Shown here: piece after piece, positions 39,182 to 49,201 of the stretch
How positions within the stretch are numbered: position 1 is the first letter of the stretch
Layout: each line of letters starts with the position of its first letter
Source: Chitinophagales bacterium
GTDB lineage: Bacteria; Bacteroidota; Bacteroidia; Chitinophagales; UBA10324
Assembly (NCBI GenBank): GCA_019694975.1
Contig: JAIBAY010000001.1
Span: 812,732 to 876,731, forward strand
DNA: 64,000 bases
Reading direction: 5' to 3'
The notes under the pieces: generated by a model
Seen by the model: the letters and a program-made list of their open reading frames with translations, nothing else
Told to the model about the DNA's origin: nothing
Database searches by the model: none
Program-made: the position numbers and the translations under genes

Positions 39182-39643
39182 ATGATGAAAAAAATAAAAT
39201 TCACCATCAGCATACAGTCACCGGCAAAAAAAGTATTTGATAGGATGCTGGGCATCAGCAACAAATCCACCTATGAGCAATGGACGGCCATATTCAATCC
39301 GACATCTACCTACGAAGGAAACTGGAACAAGGGCAGTAAAATGTTATTCACAGGAACTGATGAGAAGGGAGAAAGAGGTGGAATGATTTCGGCAATAGCT
39401 GATAATATTCCGAACCAGTTTATTTCAATCCGCCATTACGGTCTTGTAAAAGCGAATGAAGAAATAACGGAAGGGCCGGAAGCAGAAAAATGGGCCAATG
39501 GATTTGAAAACTACACCTTCTCTGAATACAACGGAACAACCACCGTAACGGTTGAATTAGACACTTCACCGGATTTTTGGGATTATATGCAGGAGACCTA
39601 CCCTAAGGCACTCGACAAACTGAAGGAAATATGTGAAACGTAA
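39182..39643 (+). CDS. SRPBCC (START-like, AHSA1-type) domain protein
   Basis: A 153-residue cytoplasmic protein with the helix-grip pattern of SRPBCC proteins: an N-terminal strand KIKFTISIQSPAKKVFDRML, the middle WNKGSKMLFTGTDEKGERGG strand pair, and a long C-terminal helix (ALDKLKEIC). Relatives are often annotated as activators of Hsp90 ATPase homologue 1-like or polyketide cyclase-like proteins and usually bind small hydrophobic ligands. Two adjacent ATGs (39182, 39185) are equally possible starts. It stands alone, so no pathway can be assigned. Confidence 0.75.
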   Translation: MMKKIKFTISIQSPAKKVFDRMLGISNKSTYEQWTAIFNPTSTYEGNWNKGSKMLFTGTDEKGERGGMISAIADNIPNQFISIRHYGLVKANEEITEGPEAEKWANGFENYTFSEYNGTTTVTVELDTSPDFWDYMQETYPKALDKLKEICET

Positions 39644-39906
39644 AATGTCATGCAATACTGACTATATCGAAAAACTGCCGCTGACAGGAGCTGTAGTTAC
39701 TCTTCCTGAGCACCCACCGGCATGAATAAACAGTAATGTCTGTATATTCCTAATCATAAAAGGTTAAGGCACTCTATTAACAATTACCTATTAATGTGTA
39801 TGCCGCATATCACATCATTTATGTATTAATGACCAGGAAATTGTTACAATATCATTACATCAAATGTGGTATTTTATTAATTTAATATTGGTACTACATT
39901 GGCCAA

Positions 39907-41919
39907 ATGAAAAACACCTCCATCTGGCTGAGATACCTTAGCCTGTCAGGCATGCTGTGCTTAAATATTTTTCCTGCTGTGGCACAGTACGCTGAGATTG
40001 AATGGAATCTTTACTTCTATGAAAAGAACGTGAAGATGGCTGACTCGGAGCTGGTGGAAAATATATTAGTCACCACAGAGAGCAATAAAGAGTATATCTA
40101 CATCGTAGGCAGAACTAATTCAACCACAAGCACACAGCAGTTTTGTAATACCGGCCTTGGGAATGGCGATGTTTTTCTGGGAAAGTTTGATGCCAAAGGG
40201 AAAACGGTCTGGATACGTTATCTCGGAGGTCCGGGACTTGATGAGGATACCCTCGTGGCCGACAAGTATGACTGGGGTTATGCACTCGCCTATGATAAAG
40301 CACCCAATGGTAAACCGAGAATTTATGTAGGCGGAACCACCTTAAAAAACAACAGTGTATTGAACTGCGGACAGGCATGTACGCAGGGTGTCTATCAGCC
40401 GGAGGCTGCAGATAGCTGGGATGGCTTTGTGGCAAAATATGATGGCAACGGCAACCTGCTGCGCTGGACATATCTCGGTGGCGGTGAAGCCGGCAGAACG
40501 GATACTGATGAAGTACTCTCACTCGACGTGTATGATCACAAGGTGTTTGTATCCGGCTATGCCGAAGGTCCGCACAGCACATTGCTTCAAAAAGAGAAAG
40601 TCAGCAAGGTTTATGACAGCACCTATAATGGTGGTGGCGATGCATTTATCGCTGTTTTCGACACCTGCCTGTCCTCTATGAGTTTCTTCACCTACTATAA
40701 TGCATCTGCAAACCCGGCTGATACAGCACAGGATCCTGATGCGCAGGATAGAATACATGGAATGAAAATCGGTAAAGACGGATCTGTTTATCTGAACGGC
40801 ACGACTAACAGTGATGCGGGCATTTCTACCAATCCGGCTAATGCCCGAGGCGGTAACCTGGATCAGTTTGTCGCCCGGTGGATACCAGATGAAACACTTG
40901 GATATAAACCACTCTGGAGTATATATCAGGGAGGGAGCAACAGGGAACGTGGCAGAATGCTGGCACTCGATGCCGATGATAATGTTTTTGTGACCGGACT
41001 GACTTATAGTGACAGCACTACGTTCCCAACAATTGGAAATGTTATTCAAAAAAATAATGCCGGAGATCCCGATGCTTTTATCACAAAGATTGATAACGCA
41101 GGCAATATAAAGTGGAGAACCTACTTTGGAGGATATGGCAGTGACATCTCCAATGGTATACAGACAAGAAGATCGGCGGACGGGCTCCATCAGTATGTGG
41201 CTATTGCAGGACTAACTAAAAATTGCGACCTGTTTACATCGAAGCAATATGCGCCGCTTCCTGTTACCGCTTTAAACGGAGCATCCACGGAAGCATGTAA
41301 CCCGTTGGATACTGCTAACCAAAAAAACGATGCTTTTGTAGTGCTCGTCACGGATCCTGATTACGGAACGGATACGGTAATGCGCATCAGCTTCGGAACA
41401 TATGCCGGAGGATCAAAGGGCGAGACCTATGGCCCTTCCACAGAATTTACCGGCTACGGGCCAACGGTGGCTTTTGCCAAAAACGGGAATATGTACCTGA
41501 CTTTTTCATCAGCCAGTAAAGATATCGGTGATGCCAATCATGGCAATGCCGGGAAAATAAAAAGCAAGTTTCATGGTGAGTATGATGCCGTCGTGCAGAA
41601 GTATCCATTGAATGCCATCATGAAGGAAATGCAGGGTAATGATTTGGATGCGCCCGGAGACATTGCCACAAAGCCTTTGATGGAAGTGTACCCGATGCCA
41701 TTTGATCAGGGCTTTACCGTTAAACTGCAGGAAGAAGTTGCGGGAGTTGCAGATTGGAAACTCTTTAGTGTTACCGGTGAATGCATGGGAAACATCGTGC
41801 CTCATAAGGATGATGCCCTTCACGTTAGTTATGACTGTGCACCGTTGCGCAGCGGCGTTTATATCCTCCGCTATGCCGACAGCAAAAAAGTAATCATCAC
41901 AAAACTAATAAAGCAATAA
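39907..41919 (+). CDS. T9SS-secreted SBBP-like beta-propeller protein
   Basis: A 670-residue exported protein with a signal peptide (cleavage near AVAQ). The body consists of repeated units of the form DVFLGKFDAKGKTVWIRYLG, DGFVAKYDGNGNLLRWTYLG and DAFITKIDNAGNIKWRTYFG, each followed by an IYVGG/VFVTG strand. This is the SBBP (beta-propeller) repeat pattern. Residues from about 590 form a type A T9SS sorting domain (VYPMPFDQGFTVKLQEE, LRSGVYILRYADSKK). It should be displayed on or released from the cell surface. Similar proteins are common T9SS cargo without known ligand. It is one of three consecutive T9SS cargo genes, but gaps of 110-480 bp argue against one operon. Confidence 0.85.
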   Translation: MKNTSIWLRYLSLSGMLCLNIFPAVAQYAEIEWNLYFYEKNVKMADSELVENILVTTESNKEYIYIVGRTNSTTSTQQFCNTGLGNGDVFLGKFDAKGKTVWIRYLGGPGLDEDTLVADKYDWGYALAYDKAPNGKPRIYVGGTTLKNNSVLNCGQACTQGVYQPEAADSWDGFVAKYDGNGNLLRWTYLGGGEAGRTDTDEVLSLDVYDHKVFVSGYAEGPHSTLLQKEKVSKVYDSTYNGGGDAFIAVFDTCLSSMSFFTYYNASANPADTAQDPDAQDRIHGMKIGKDGSVYLNGTTNSDAGISTNPANARGGNLDQFVARWIPDETLGYKPLWSIYQGGSNRERGRMLALDADDNVFVTGLTYSDSTTFPTIGNVIQKNNAGDPDAFITKIDNAGNIKWRTYFGGYGSDISNGIQTRRSADGLHQYVAIAGLTKNCDLFTSKQYAPLPVTALNGASTEACNPLDTANQKNDAFVVLVTDPDYGTDTVMRISFGTYAGGSKGETYGPSTEFTGYGPTVAFAKNGNMYLTFSSASKDIGDANHGNAGKIKSKFHGEYDAVVQKYPLNAIMKEMQGNDLDAPGDIATKPLMEVYPMPFDQGFTVKLQEEVAGVADWKLFSVTGECMGNIVPHKDDALHVSYDCAPLRSGVYILRYADSKKVIITKLIKQ

Positions 41920-42028
41920 ATGTCAGATCAATGATCACCGGTACCGGGAGCGGTGTATTATAAATGGGCATCCTTATTTCACTTACTAAGTCAAGCCACA
42001 TAATTTTTAACCTTTAAAAAAAAGCACC

Positions 42029-42883
42029 ATGAAGAAATCAATTGCCATCTCTACTTTGCTTACGGCAGTAATTCTAATGTTTTCTACTGCATTGATCTCT
42101 GTTCCGAAGAAACCACCTATTGCTGTCACCGGCGCACCGGGAGAAGGCACGTGCTCAGATTGTCATTCCGGAGCAGGACTTAATATGGGCCCTGGTTTTG
42201 TGACGCTGGCATTCAGCGGCTCCAATAATGAATATAAGCTGAATAAGAACTATGTAATCACCGTCAGCGTCTTTGATACCACTAAATCAAGATTTGGCTT
42301 TGAAACGGTATCGCTGGATATAAATAATGTGCAGGCGGGCAAGCCGGTTGAAACCGATCACGATCACACCACACGCCGCACAGATGATGCCACCGGAAGA
42401 ATTTACATGAGTAACTACACCGGTACAGCACTTAATGTGTGGACCTATAAATGGAAGTCACCTGCCACCAATATCGGCAATGTTATTTTTTATGCATCAG
42501 GTAATGCTGCAGACTGGAATGACAATCTGGAAGGAGATAACATCTACACCACAACCATGCAAGTGAAGCCGAAAGGCGGAATAAGTGAAGATATGGACAG
42601 CGAGCAGGCAACAGCCTTGAAAACTGAATTATCAATATACCCAAATCCTGTTACATCCGGATATTTCAATGCCGCTTATAATTTGTCATCGGACAAAATG
42701 ATCACGATTGATCTGTATAGTCTTAGCGGTGAACACCTCCAAACTCTTTACCGGGCATATAAAGAAGCGGGAAATCATGATCAGACAGTACACCTGATGA
42801 AGCCGGTACCTGCCGGCCTTTACCTGGTAGGGCTCACCGCAGGCAGTGAACGAACTTTTCACAAGGTTGTATTCGGACTTTGA
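42029..42883 (+). CDS. T9SS cargo with Reeler-like domain and one c-type heme motif
   Basis: A 284-residue exported protein. After the signal peptide, GAPGEGTCSDCHSGAG holds a CxxCH motif (Cys42, Cys45, His46) that can attach one heme c. This is followed by a Reeler/choice-of-anchor V-like beta-sandwich (YKLNKNYVITVSVFDTTKSR, GFETVSL, VWTYKWKSP, IGNVIFYASGNAAD). The last ~80 residues are a T9SS sorting domain (SIYPNPVTSGYFNAAY, PAGLYLVGL, FHKVVFGL). The N-terminal motif with this domain recurs in Bacteroidota secreted proteins. A role in extracellular electron or metal chemistry is possible but not shown. A purely structural disulfide pair is an alternative reading of the two Cys. Confidence 0.8.
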   Translation: MKKSIAISTLLTAVILMFSTALISVPKKPPIAVTGAPGEGTCSDCHSGAGLNMGPGFVTLAFSGSNNEYKLNKNYVITVSVFDTTKSRFGFETVSLDINNVQAGKPVETDHDHTTRRTDDATGRIYMSNYTGTALNVWTYKWKSPATNIGNVIFYASGNAADWNDNLEGDNIYTTTMQVKPKGGISEDMDSEQATALKTELSIYPNPVTSGYFNAAYNLSSDKMITIDLYSLSGEHLQTLYRAYKEAGNHDQTVHLMKPVPAGLYLVGLTAGSERTFHKVVFGL

Positions 42884-43363
42884 TTCTCTGCAACCTGATT
42901 TGAAACGCTAAATCCTTTGTTAAGCGATGGACTTTTTAATAATCAATAGTTATGCAGGGTGGCACCGTACAGCAACAGACCATGTGAATATCACATTTTC
43001 ACAGCATGCGGGGCAGGTGGCTGCCGTGCAACCACTCAGGCAAGGTTCAGTACATGTTTTTGAGTTAACCGGCAACAGCAGCAACACGGTTGTAATGCAG
43101 CAGTACCCTGCGAACGTTTACTTAAATAAGTCCGCACTTCCGGAAAAAATTGTTTCCTCTATTTTTTTGTGCATTCATGAAACCGCACTTCCTGGTCACC
43201 GCGCAACCCAAAAGTTTATGTATCGTCTCTCCGTAAAGCATCAGCCATAAACCAATATTATAAGCTCTAAATATTCATCGTGCCGGAAAGGAAACCGTAG
43301 CAATGCCCGGATATCATTTACCCGCAATCAAAATGAAAACGCCATAACACCTTAGTATAGCTG
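42884..43363. other. Intergenic region without a credible gene
   Basis: About 480 bp between two T9SS cargo genes. A frame of 107 codons at 42927-43250 has no signal peptide, no recognisable domain and no clear promoter, so I do not call it. Nothing else was seen. Confidence 0.45.
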
Positions 43364-46300
43364 ATGAAATCGTTTCTATGCACTTTAATGATGCTCATCG
43401 TAACCACCACCTTTTGCAAGGCCGTGGTTACCGGCCTTTCCGGGTTTTACCGTAACGGCCAGGTTTTTCTTACCTGGAATAAGATAAGCGGCAGTTCAAT
43501 TTATTATAAAGTCTATCGCTCCCCGGAACCTATATCAGCTACTACCCTCCTGAATGAGTGTGAGTACCTTGGCAAAACTGATTCAAAGTCGGCCAAAGAC
43601 TTTGATTTATCCTACCACGACGGAGCAGATGTTTATTTCCGGATAGACTCTGCCGGTCCTCGCCTTTCTTCCACCACCTCCCTTTTTGTGGCCACTACGC
43701 TTTTCGACGGAACCTACTACTACGCTGTAACAACGGAAACGAATGGCATAGAAGACAAAACGATGCTGCCGGGCAGCAATACGCTGATCAATCCTTTGAC
43801 TGAAACGGTCTTGACACCACAACCTGTGTTCCAGGAACAACGGTCTGCAGATGGAATTCCGTATGACATCTATGCCTGTTTTTTAAGCACAAAGATTTCT
43901 GCTGATAAAAGCGTTTTGAAGCAAACAGGATTTTTCGGTTCAGATTTCGCAGTGCTCAGAAACACCACCGCGGGGTTGCATCCATTAAGAATGAAGTTTC
44001 ATGGTGGCGGAGTTGACTTTCTGAGCGGGATAACCTCCCCGCAACAAGGCGAGTTAATATTAAGCTGTGAAGACAATTTTCCCAGCGGCGAAACATCCGC
44101 CTGGTGGGGAACCAATGAGAATTTTGATATCTACAATGCAAAGAACAATGTAACCCCGCCTGTTTCAGGCATCAACTATAGCTTCACATTAAGACGATTA
44201 TCCGCAATTATCGACTGGGCCATCGCACACCTGCCGGTTGATACCAACCGGATTTACATGGATGGCGTTTCATTTGGCGCACCGGGTGCTTATTTCTATA
44301 CCATCACCTATCCTGAGAAAATCGCCGCCAGCAAAATAACCGTGGGTGTCTTCGACTTCTCATTTCAGAATGACTATCAGTCAAGCTGTTCGCTCAATCC
44401 GGGCAAGAAAAACAGGAAATCCGGCAATAGCCGTTTTGGAACAGTAAGCAGTAACCTGATGTCTGATTTTGGTTATCCAACTTATAATATGTTGAATGGC
44501 GGATGGATGATTCATCAGTTCAAAACCAAATCCTATCCGGTTATGTACTGCATCAATGGCAAGCGCGATGACCTGATGGGCTGGTCGGAGAAGCCTGTTT
44601 ACTACGACTCCATTAATGCAAACCAAATTGGTGGCTACTATTTCTGGGACAACCGCGACCACGGCGGAAATGGCAAGACCTGGGAGACCAACAACTTCGA
44701 TTTTTATCGTTACAGAAGAGATTTATCCTTTCCGGCATTTTCCGATTGCAGCCTGAACGAAGACTATGGTACGGGGAACGGCGCTGTCGGCCCGGAGTAT
44801 GGCAGCGTGAACGGATCGCTGGATTGGGAAAATGAGATCTATGAAGATAGTGCCAACTGGGCATCAAAGATCTTTGTTCGCAATATTGTGAAAGCCAACG
44901 GAAGTTATGAGGTCTATCCTGATTCATGCACGGTAACCATAACACCCCGAAGGCTTCAGCATTTTAATATATCAGGCCCCGCGCCGGTTAACTGGGCGGT
45001 AATACATAATCACCAGCTTATCCAATCAGGCACGGCCTTGCCTGTTGACGGGATGGTTACCATTCCGGGTATTAAAATTTTCAGGGATACCTCCACTGTA
45101 CTACTGAATACCGGTCAGGTGCTCAATACTTTTTTTCTTGACAGGGATGGCGACGGCTTTGGCATTGCATCAGACATGACTGTTTCATTTATTGCACCAC
45201 CTGGTTACAGCCCTTTATCCACCGACTGTAACGATACCGTCGCAGCCATTCATCCGGGAGCAGTGGAACTTTGCAATTACACTGACGATAATTGCGATGG
45301 CATGCTGGATAGCCTGCTCTACGGTGTTTTTTATGTAGATGCCGATGCTGATGGATTTGGAAATCCCCTGGATTCCATGTTTGCCTGTTTCGCAATACCA
45401 GGTTACACGCCGGATCATTCGGATTGTAACGACAATGCAGCTTCGATTAATCCAATGGCTGCTGAAATATGCAATAACACAGATGACAATTGTGATGGCC
45501 TGTTCACCGACCCGATGCTGACCTATTATATTGACACTGATCACGATGGATTCGGAAGTCTTTCAGATTCGCTCCTTTCCTGTGTAAAGCCGGAAGGTTA
45601 TGTAATAAATCATTCAGATTGCAATGATCTGGATACGCTGACCAATCCTGCTGCAACAGAAATCTGTAATGGAATGGATGATGATTGCAATGGCGTCTAC
45701 GACGAAGTGCCTACGATTTACTACCTGGATAACGACAGTGACAGCTTCGCAGGAACACCGGTAATAATTGCCACTTGTAACCTGCCTAACGGTTATGCCA
45801 CCATACAGGAAGACTGTGACGATGAACAACCATTGGTATTTCCCGGCGCTATTGACCTATGCAATGGTATCGATGACAATTGCAATGCTGTTGTTGATGA
45901 AAATCAGCTTTACCCGGTTGTGGGCGTATCCGGAAATACAGAAATATGCTTCTACGATACATTGTTGCTGGCAGCATGGCCTGATACTGCGGGATTGCTG
46001 TTTCAATGGATGATAAATAATGCACTCATTGATGGTGCAACCGGCAGTCAGTATCACTGTACGGTAACAGGTGATTATGCTGTAACCATTTCAAATAGTA
46101 TTTGCGATGCAACTTCCCCTACGCAAACGGTAACCGTTCATGCGCCACCGCTTGTATCTGTTACACCGGCTGATACGATTAACCTGTGCAAAGGAACTAC
46201 CCTGGTGCTTTCTGCAAACACCGGTACAGGCCTCACTTATCAATGGTACAAAAACAATTTGCCCATACCCGGCAAGGTAAAAGCAACCTATACAGTTCCA

Positions 46301-46927
46301 AAGAATGAAGGAGGAAGCTTTAGCGCATCGGTTACTGATACCTATGGATGCAGGGATACTTCAGCTGCAACCGTCGTCAATAAAATCAATAAACCTGCTT
46401 CCAGTATCACGGTATCTGGAGATCCGGATCTCTGCCACTCCGGTTCAGTAGTATTGCAAGCCAACAGTAAACCCGGTTATAGCTATAAATGGTTTAAAGA
46501 CGAGGTAAAAATTACTAATGAACCCAATCCAACTTATACTGCGTCCAGTGCCGGTTCTTATACAGTGAAAGTTACTGAAAATATCGGGGGTTGTAATAAA
46601 ACCTCTGCGCCTGTGCTTTTGTTTTCTTCGTGCAAATTACTTGATAGTGTGCCACCTGATCATCCAACCACTGTAATTGAAATTTTTCCTAATCCTACCT
46701 CCGGGCTATTTCAACTGAAAACAGACAATGTGCAAACCGATGCTGCCGGCTTACTGGAGATAATGACATTATACGGAACTACAGTATACAGCGAAAACTT
46801 AGCTTTTATTCCGGGTTCCAATGTACACCGGGTAAAACTTCCTGCTACCTGCACCACAGGTGTATACTTTCTTCAACTGACTATTGGCATGGAAAAATTC
46901 AGGTTGCCGCTGACCATGCTGGAGTAA
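43364..46927 (+). CDS. T9SS-secreted mosaic: esterase-like hydrolase, four MopE repeats, Ig-like domains
   Basis: An 1187-residue exported protein. The signal peptide is followed by a fibronectin-III-like region (GLSGFYRNGQVFLTWNKI). Residues ~165-450 look like an alpha/beta hydrolase: RIYMDGVSFGAPGAYFY gives the nucleophile elbow G-x-S-x-G (Ser303) and DNRDHGGNGKTW a candidate catalytic His. From about 591 to 846 there are four MopE-type putative metal-binding repeats, each with D-x-D-x-DGFG, DCND and a CN-x-x-DDNCDG motif. Three Ig-like domains with paired Cys follow, then a type A T9SS sorting domain (IFPNPTSGLFQLKTDN, TTGVYFLQL). It should be a surface or secreted esterase/depolymerase with calcium-binding spacers. 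The substrate is unknown. Confidence 0.85.
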   Translation: MKSFLCTLMMLIVTTTFCKAVVTGLSGFYRNGQVFLTWNKISGSSIYYKVYRSPEPISATTLLNECEYLGKTDSKSAKDFDLSYHDGADVYFRIDSAGPRLSSTTSLFVATTLFDGTYYYAVTTETNGIEDKTMLPGSNTLINPLTETVLTPQPVFQEQRSADGIPYDIYACFLSTKISADKSVLKQTGFFGSDFAVLRNTTAGLHPLRMKFHGGGVDFLSGITSPQQGELILSCEDNFPSGETSAWWGTNENFDIYNAKNNVTPPVSGINYSFTLRRLSAIIDWAIAHLPVDTNRIYMDGVSFGAPGAYFYTITYPEKIAASKITVGVFDFSFQNDYQSSCSLNPGKKNRKSGNSRFGTVSSNLMSDFGYPTYNMLNGGWMIHQFKTKSYPVMYCINGKRDDLMGWSEKPVYYDSINANQIGGYYFWDNRDHGGNGKTWETNNFDFYRYRRDLSFPAFSDCSLNEDYGTGNGAVGPEYGSVNGSLDWENEIYEDSANWASKIFVRNIVKANGSYEVYPDSCTVTITPRRLQHFNISGPAPVNWAVIHNHQLIQSGTALPVDGMVTIPGIKIFRDTSTVLLNTGQVLNTFFLDRDGDGFGIASDMTVSFIAPPGYSPLSTDCNDTVAAIHPGAVELCNYTDDNCDGMLDSLLYGVFYVDADADGFGNPLDSMFACFAIPGYTPDHSDCNDNAASINPMAAEICNNTDDNCDGLFTDPMLTYYIDTDHDGFGSLSDSLLSCVKPEGYVINHSDCNDLDTLTNPAATEICNGMDDDCNGVYDEVPTIYYLDNDSDSFAGTPVIIATCNLPNGYATIQEDCDDEQPLVFPGAIDLCNGIDDNCNAVVDENQLYPVVGVSGNTEICFYDTLLLAAWPDTAGLLFQWMINNALIDGATGSQYHCTVTGDYAVTISNSICDATSPTQTVTVHAPPLVSVTPADTINLCKGTTLVLSANTGTGLTYQWYKNNLPIPGKVKATYTVPKNEGGSFSASVTDTYGCRDTSAATVVNKINKPASSITVSGDPDLCHSGSVVLQANSKPGYSYKWFKDEVKITNEPNPTYTASSAGSYTVKVTENIGGCNKTSAPVLLFSSCKLLDSVPPDHPTTVIEIFPNPTSGLFQLKTDNVQTDAAGLLEIMTLYGTTVYSENLAFIPGSNVHRVKLPATCTTGVYFLQLTIGMEKFRLPLTMLE

Positions 46928-47224
46928 ATATTTCATCCATATTAAGTCCAAACATTTTCCAACTTTCCGTATATCGAAACATGCGCCCCTGCTGATTGAT
47001 TAAATTGATAATCCAACATGCACAGATCCCGAAATAAATCCGGGATGACGTTGATGAGGCCGCATTCGTTAGACAAAGCAATGCAAACTCGCTGCACTGT
47101 GATGCGTAAAAACCAGGTGTCTTAAACTACAATGGTAAATCAGTCCGGCTTTTCCTGGGCGCAGTAAGTCCAACCCTTTACCACTTCCACTGCAAACAGC
47201 TATATTCACCTGACATTACTGCCT

Positions 47225-48028
47225 ATGACACCGGTTTCCATAACGCATGCAGGCATTACCCTGCGCTACTATAAAGAAGGCGATGGATTTCCATTGGTGT
47301 TCATTCATGGCTTTTGTGAAGACCATACTGTCTGGACGGATTTTGTGGAACCGTTTACTGCACGCTACACCTTACTGCTGCCCGACCTGCCGGGCTTCGG
47401 ACATTCTGGCCTGCCGCCGCATGGCCTCACCATGGATTTTTATGCCGATTGTATCATGGCGATGCTGGCTGCCGAAAAGTTGAGCAGGTTCGCTATTGTT
47501 GGTCACAGCATGGGTGGCTATGTGACCATGAACATCGCCGAACGATTCCCGCAGCAACTGGCGGGCTTTGGCTTGTTTCACTCGTTCGCCTCAGCAGATG
47601 ATGCAGCAAAAAAGAAGGATCGCGAACGTGTGGCCGACTTTGTGACGGTGAACGGCAGCGCGCTGTTTGTGCGTGAGTTGTTTAAAGTGCTGTTCGGGCA
47701 GCGCTTCGTCAAAGATCATCAGCATACGATTGATGTCCTGGTAAAACATGCGGAAGCAACGTCATCCGCCAGGGGAGTGGCATATGCTGCATTGGCCATG
47801 CGCGACCGGCGCGATACCACAGCCGTGCTGAAAAAAACGAAGGTGCCTGTTTTGTTTATTATCGGGAAGGAAGACAAAGCCATCCCCGTCGAGAAATCGC
47901 TGCAGCAGTCGCACCTGCCGGCTCACTCCGTGATCAGTGTGCTTAAAAACACGGGCCACATGGGCATGGTGGAAACACCCGCCGACTGCAGGCTGGCCCT
48001 GCATGAATGGTTGTCACTTATTGCCTGA
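47225..48028 (+). CDS. Alpha/beta-fold hydrolase
   Basis: A 267-residue cytoplasmic hydrolase of the alpha/beta fold. Visible elements are the oxyanion-hole motif FIHGFCEDHTVW, DLPGFGHSG, the nucleophile elbow GHSMGGYV (Ser in G-x-S-x-G), an acidic residue after the strand VLFIIGKEDKAIP, and the catalytic His in NTGHMGMVE. The family includes esterases, haloperoxidases and C-C hydrolases; the substrate cannot be told. Its 3' end overlaps that of the convergent thioredoxin-family gene by 15 bp. Confidence 0.85.
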   Translation: MTPVSITHAGITLRYYKEGDGFPLVFIHGFCEDHTVWTDFVEPFTARYTLLLPDLPGFGHSGLPPHGLTMDFYADCIMAMLAAEKLSRFAIVGHSMGGYVTMNIAERFPQQLAGFGLFHSFASADDAAKKKDRERVADFVTVNGSALFVRELFKVLFGQRFVKDHQHTIDVLVKHAEATSSARGVAYAALAMRDRRDTTAVLKKTKVPVLFIIGKEDKAIPVEKSLQQSHLPAHSVISVLKNTGHMGMVETPADCRLALHEWLSLIA

Positions 48029-49201
48029 AGGCGAAGCCTTTGCTTCCCTGATCTTCACGAGCAGCGCTTTGGTTTCATCAACATTCTTATCATCATCTTC
48101 TCCGGCTTGTATCGCTTTCATTGCATACTTCTCTGCATCTTCCAGCCGGTTGCCTTTATACAACAATGCAGCATATGTATCGAGCACCTCATACGATCTG
48201 ATCTTTGCGGCCCTTGCATCCAGCCATCCTATCGCCTGCCTGATCACTGCGGGATCATCGCATTTTTCATAGATCGGCCAGCAGAACTGATTGAGGTATT
48301 CCACATCAATCGTGGGATCACGCTGCAGCTCCGCATCAATGGCATCTGCATATTGCTTCCATTGCCCCATACTCCTGTAAAAATTGATCTGCCAGCCGGG
48401 CAGAAACGCTGAAGACTGCTCAGGAATATATTTCATCACCATGGCAGTGGCCATATTGAATTCCTTCTCGTCCCTGCTTTTCATGGCATTGCCTACGTGC
48501 TTATATGCCACTTTCTTCACTGCATCCGCCGCTTCATCATTGTACAGCGACTGCAGCTTCGTGAAGTTGTCGAGCAGGAACTGTTCATACTTGCCCGGGA
48601 AGGAATAGATGTACATGACGGCCCAGTTCACCTCGGAGAATTTATCCTTCTGCCCATCGAGGTATTGCACCACCTCATCGGCCGGATGACGAACCGGCGT
48701 TACACCGTCCACTTTAAACACATCTTTGTATATGGCTGGAAAACCGGGGTCAAGCACCTTCGAGTCGAAAGCATACACCTGTTGTGCCTTAATAGTGAGT
48801 GCCTGTTGTAATGGCTTCAAGAATTCCTGCTGATCTGAAGTATAACCAAGACTTCTCATAACGAGCGCGCCCTGCGGATTGAAAAACAACAATGTGGGAT
48901 AACTCATAACCTTAAACTTCATGGCAATGGCTGCTGTAGGCGACTTCTCACAATCGGCTTTGAAAGCAATGAAATTCGCATTCACCAACTCCGCCACCTT
49001 TGTATTGTTGCGAAACATTTCAGCATCCATTCGCTTGCAGGGACCACACCAGTCGGTGAAAGCATCCACCATGATGAATTTATTTTCCGACTTTGCCTTT
49101 TGCTGCGCCTCTTCCCAGGTGCCGCTGAAAAAATTTACGTTTTGCGCGAAGGCAGTGGTGGCAACACAGAAGATGAGTATGGAAATGAAACTTCTTTTCA
49201 T
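48014..49201 (-). CDS. Exported thioredoxin-family protein
   Basis: A 395-residue protein with a signal peptide (MKRSFISILIFCVATTAFAQ). Residues ~21-140 form a thioredoxin domain with the active site TDWCGPCKRM (Cys52, Cys55) and the cis-Pro segment MSYPTLLFF. The following ~250 residues are helical, TPR-like in feel (DAEKYAMKAIQAGEDD near the end), without a named family. It probably works in the periplasm as a disulfide reductase or isomerase for exported proteins. Many exported proteins in this window carry Cys pairs, but no direct link is shown. The 3' end overlaps the convergent hydrolase gene by 15 bp. Confidence 0.85.
   Translation of the reverse strand: MKRSFISILIFCVATTAFAQNVNFFSGTWEEAQQKAKSENKFIMVDAFTDWCGPCKRMDAEMFRNNTKVAELVNANFIAFKADCEKSPTAAIAMKFKVMSYPTLLFFNPQGALVMRSLGYTSDQQEFLKPLQQALTIKAQQVYAFDSKVLDPGFPAIYKDVFKVDGVTPVRHPADEVVQYLDGQKDKFSEVNWAVMYIYSFPGKYEQFLLDNFTKLQSLYNDEAADAVKKVAYKHVGNAMKSRDEKEFNMATAMVMKYIPEQSSAFLPGWQINFYRSMGQWKQYADAIDAELQRDPTIDVEYLNQFCWPIYEKCDDPAVIRQAIGWLDARAAKIRSYEVLDTYAALLYKGNRLEDAEKYAMKAIQAGEDDDKNVDETKALLVKIREAKASPSGNK

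Noticed and set aside
42927..43250. Possible 107-residue gene between two T9SS cargo genes
   Set aside because: No signal peptide, domain or promoter, and composition does not stand out; kept only as a remark on the gap.
47026..47046. Rho-independent terminator after the esterase/MopE gene
   Set aside because: The palindrome ATCCCG/CGGGAT has a 9-base loop but no T-run follows; it is more like a common short intergenic palindrome.
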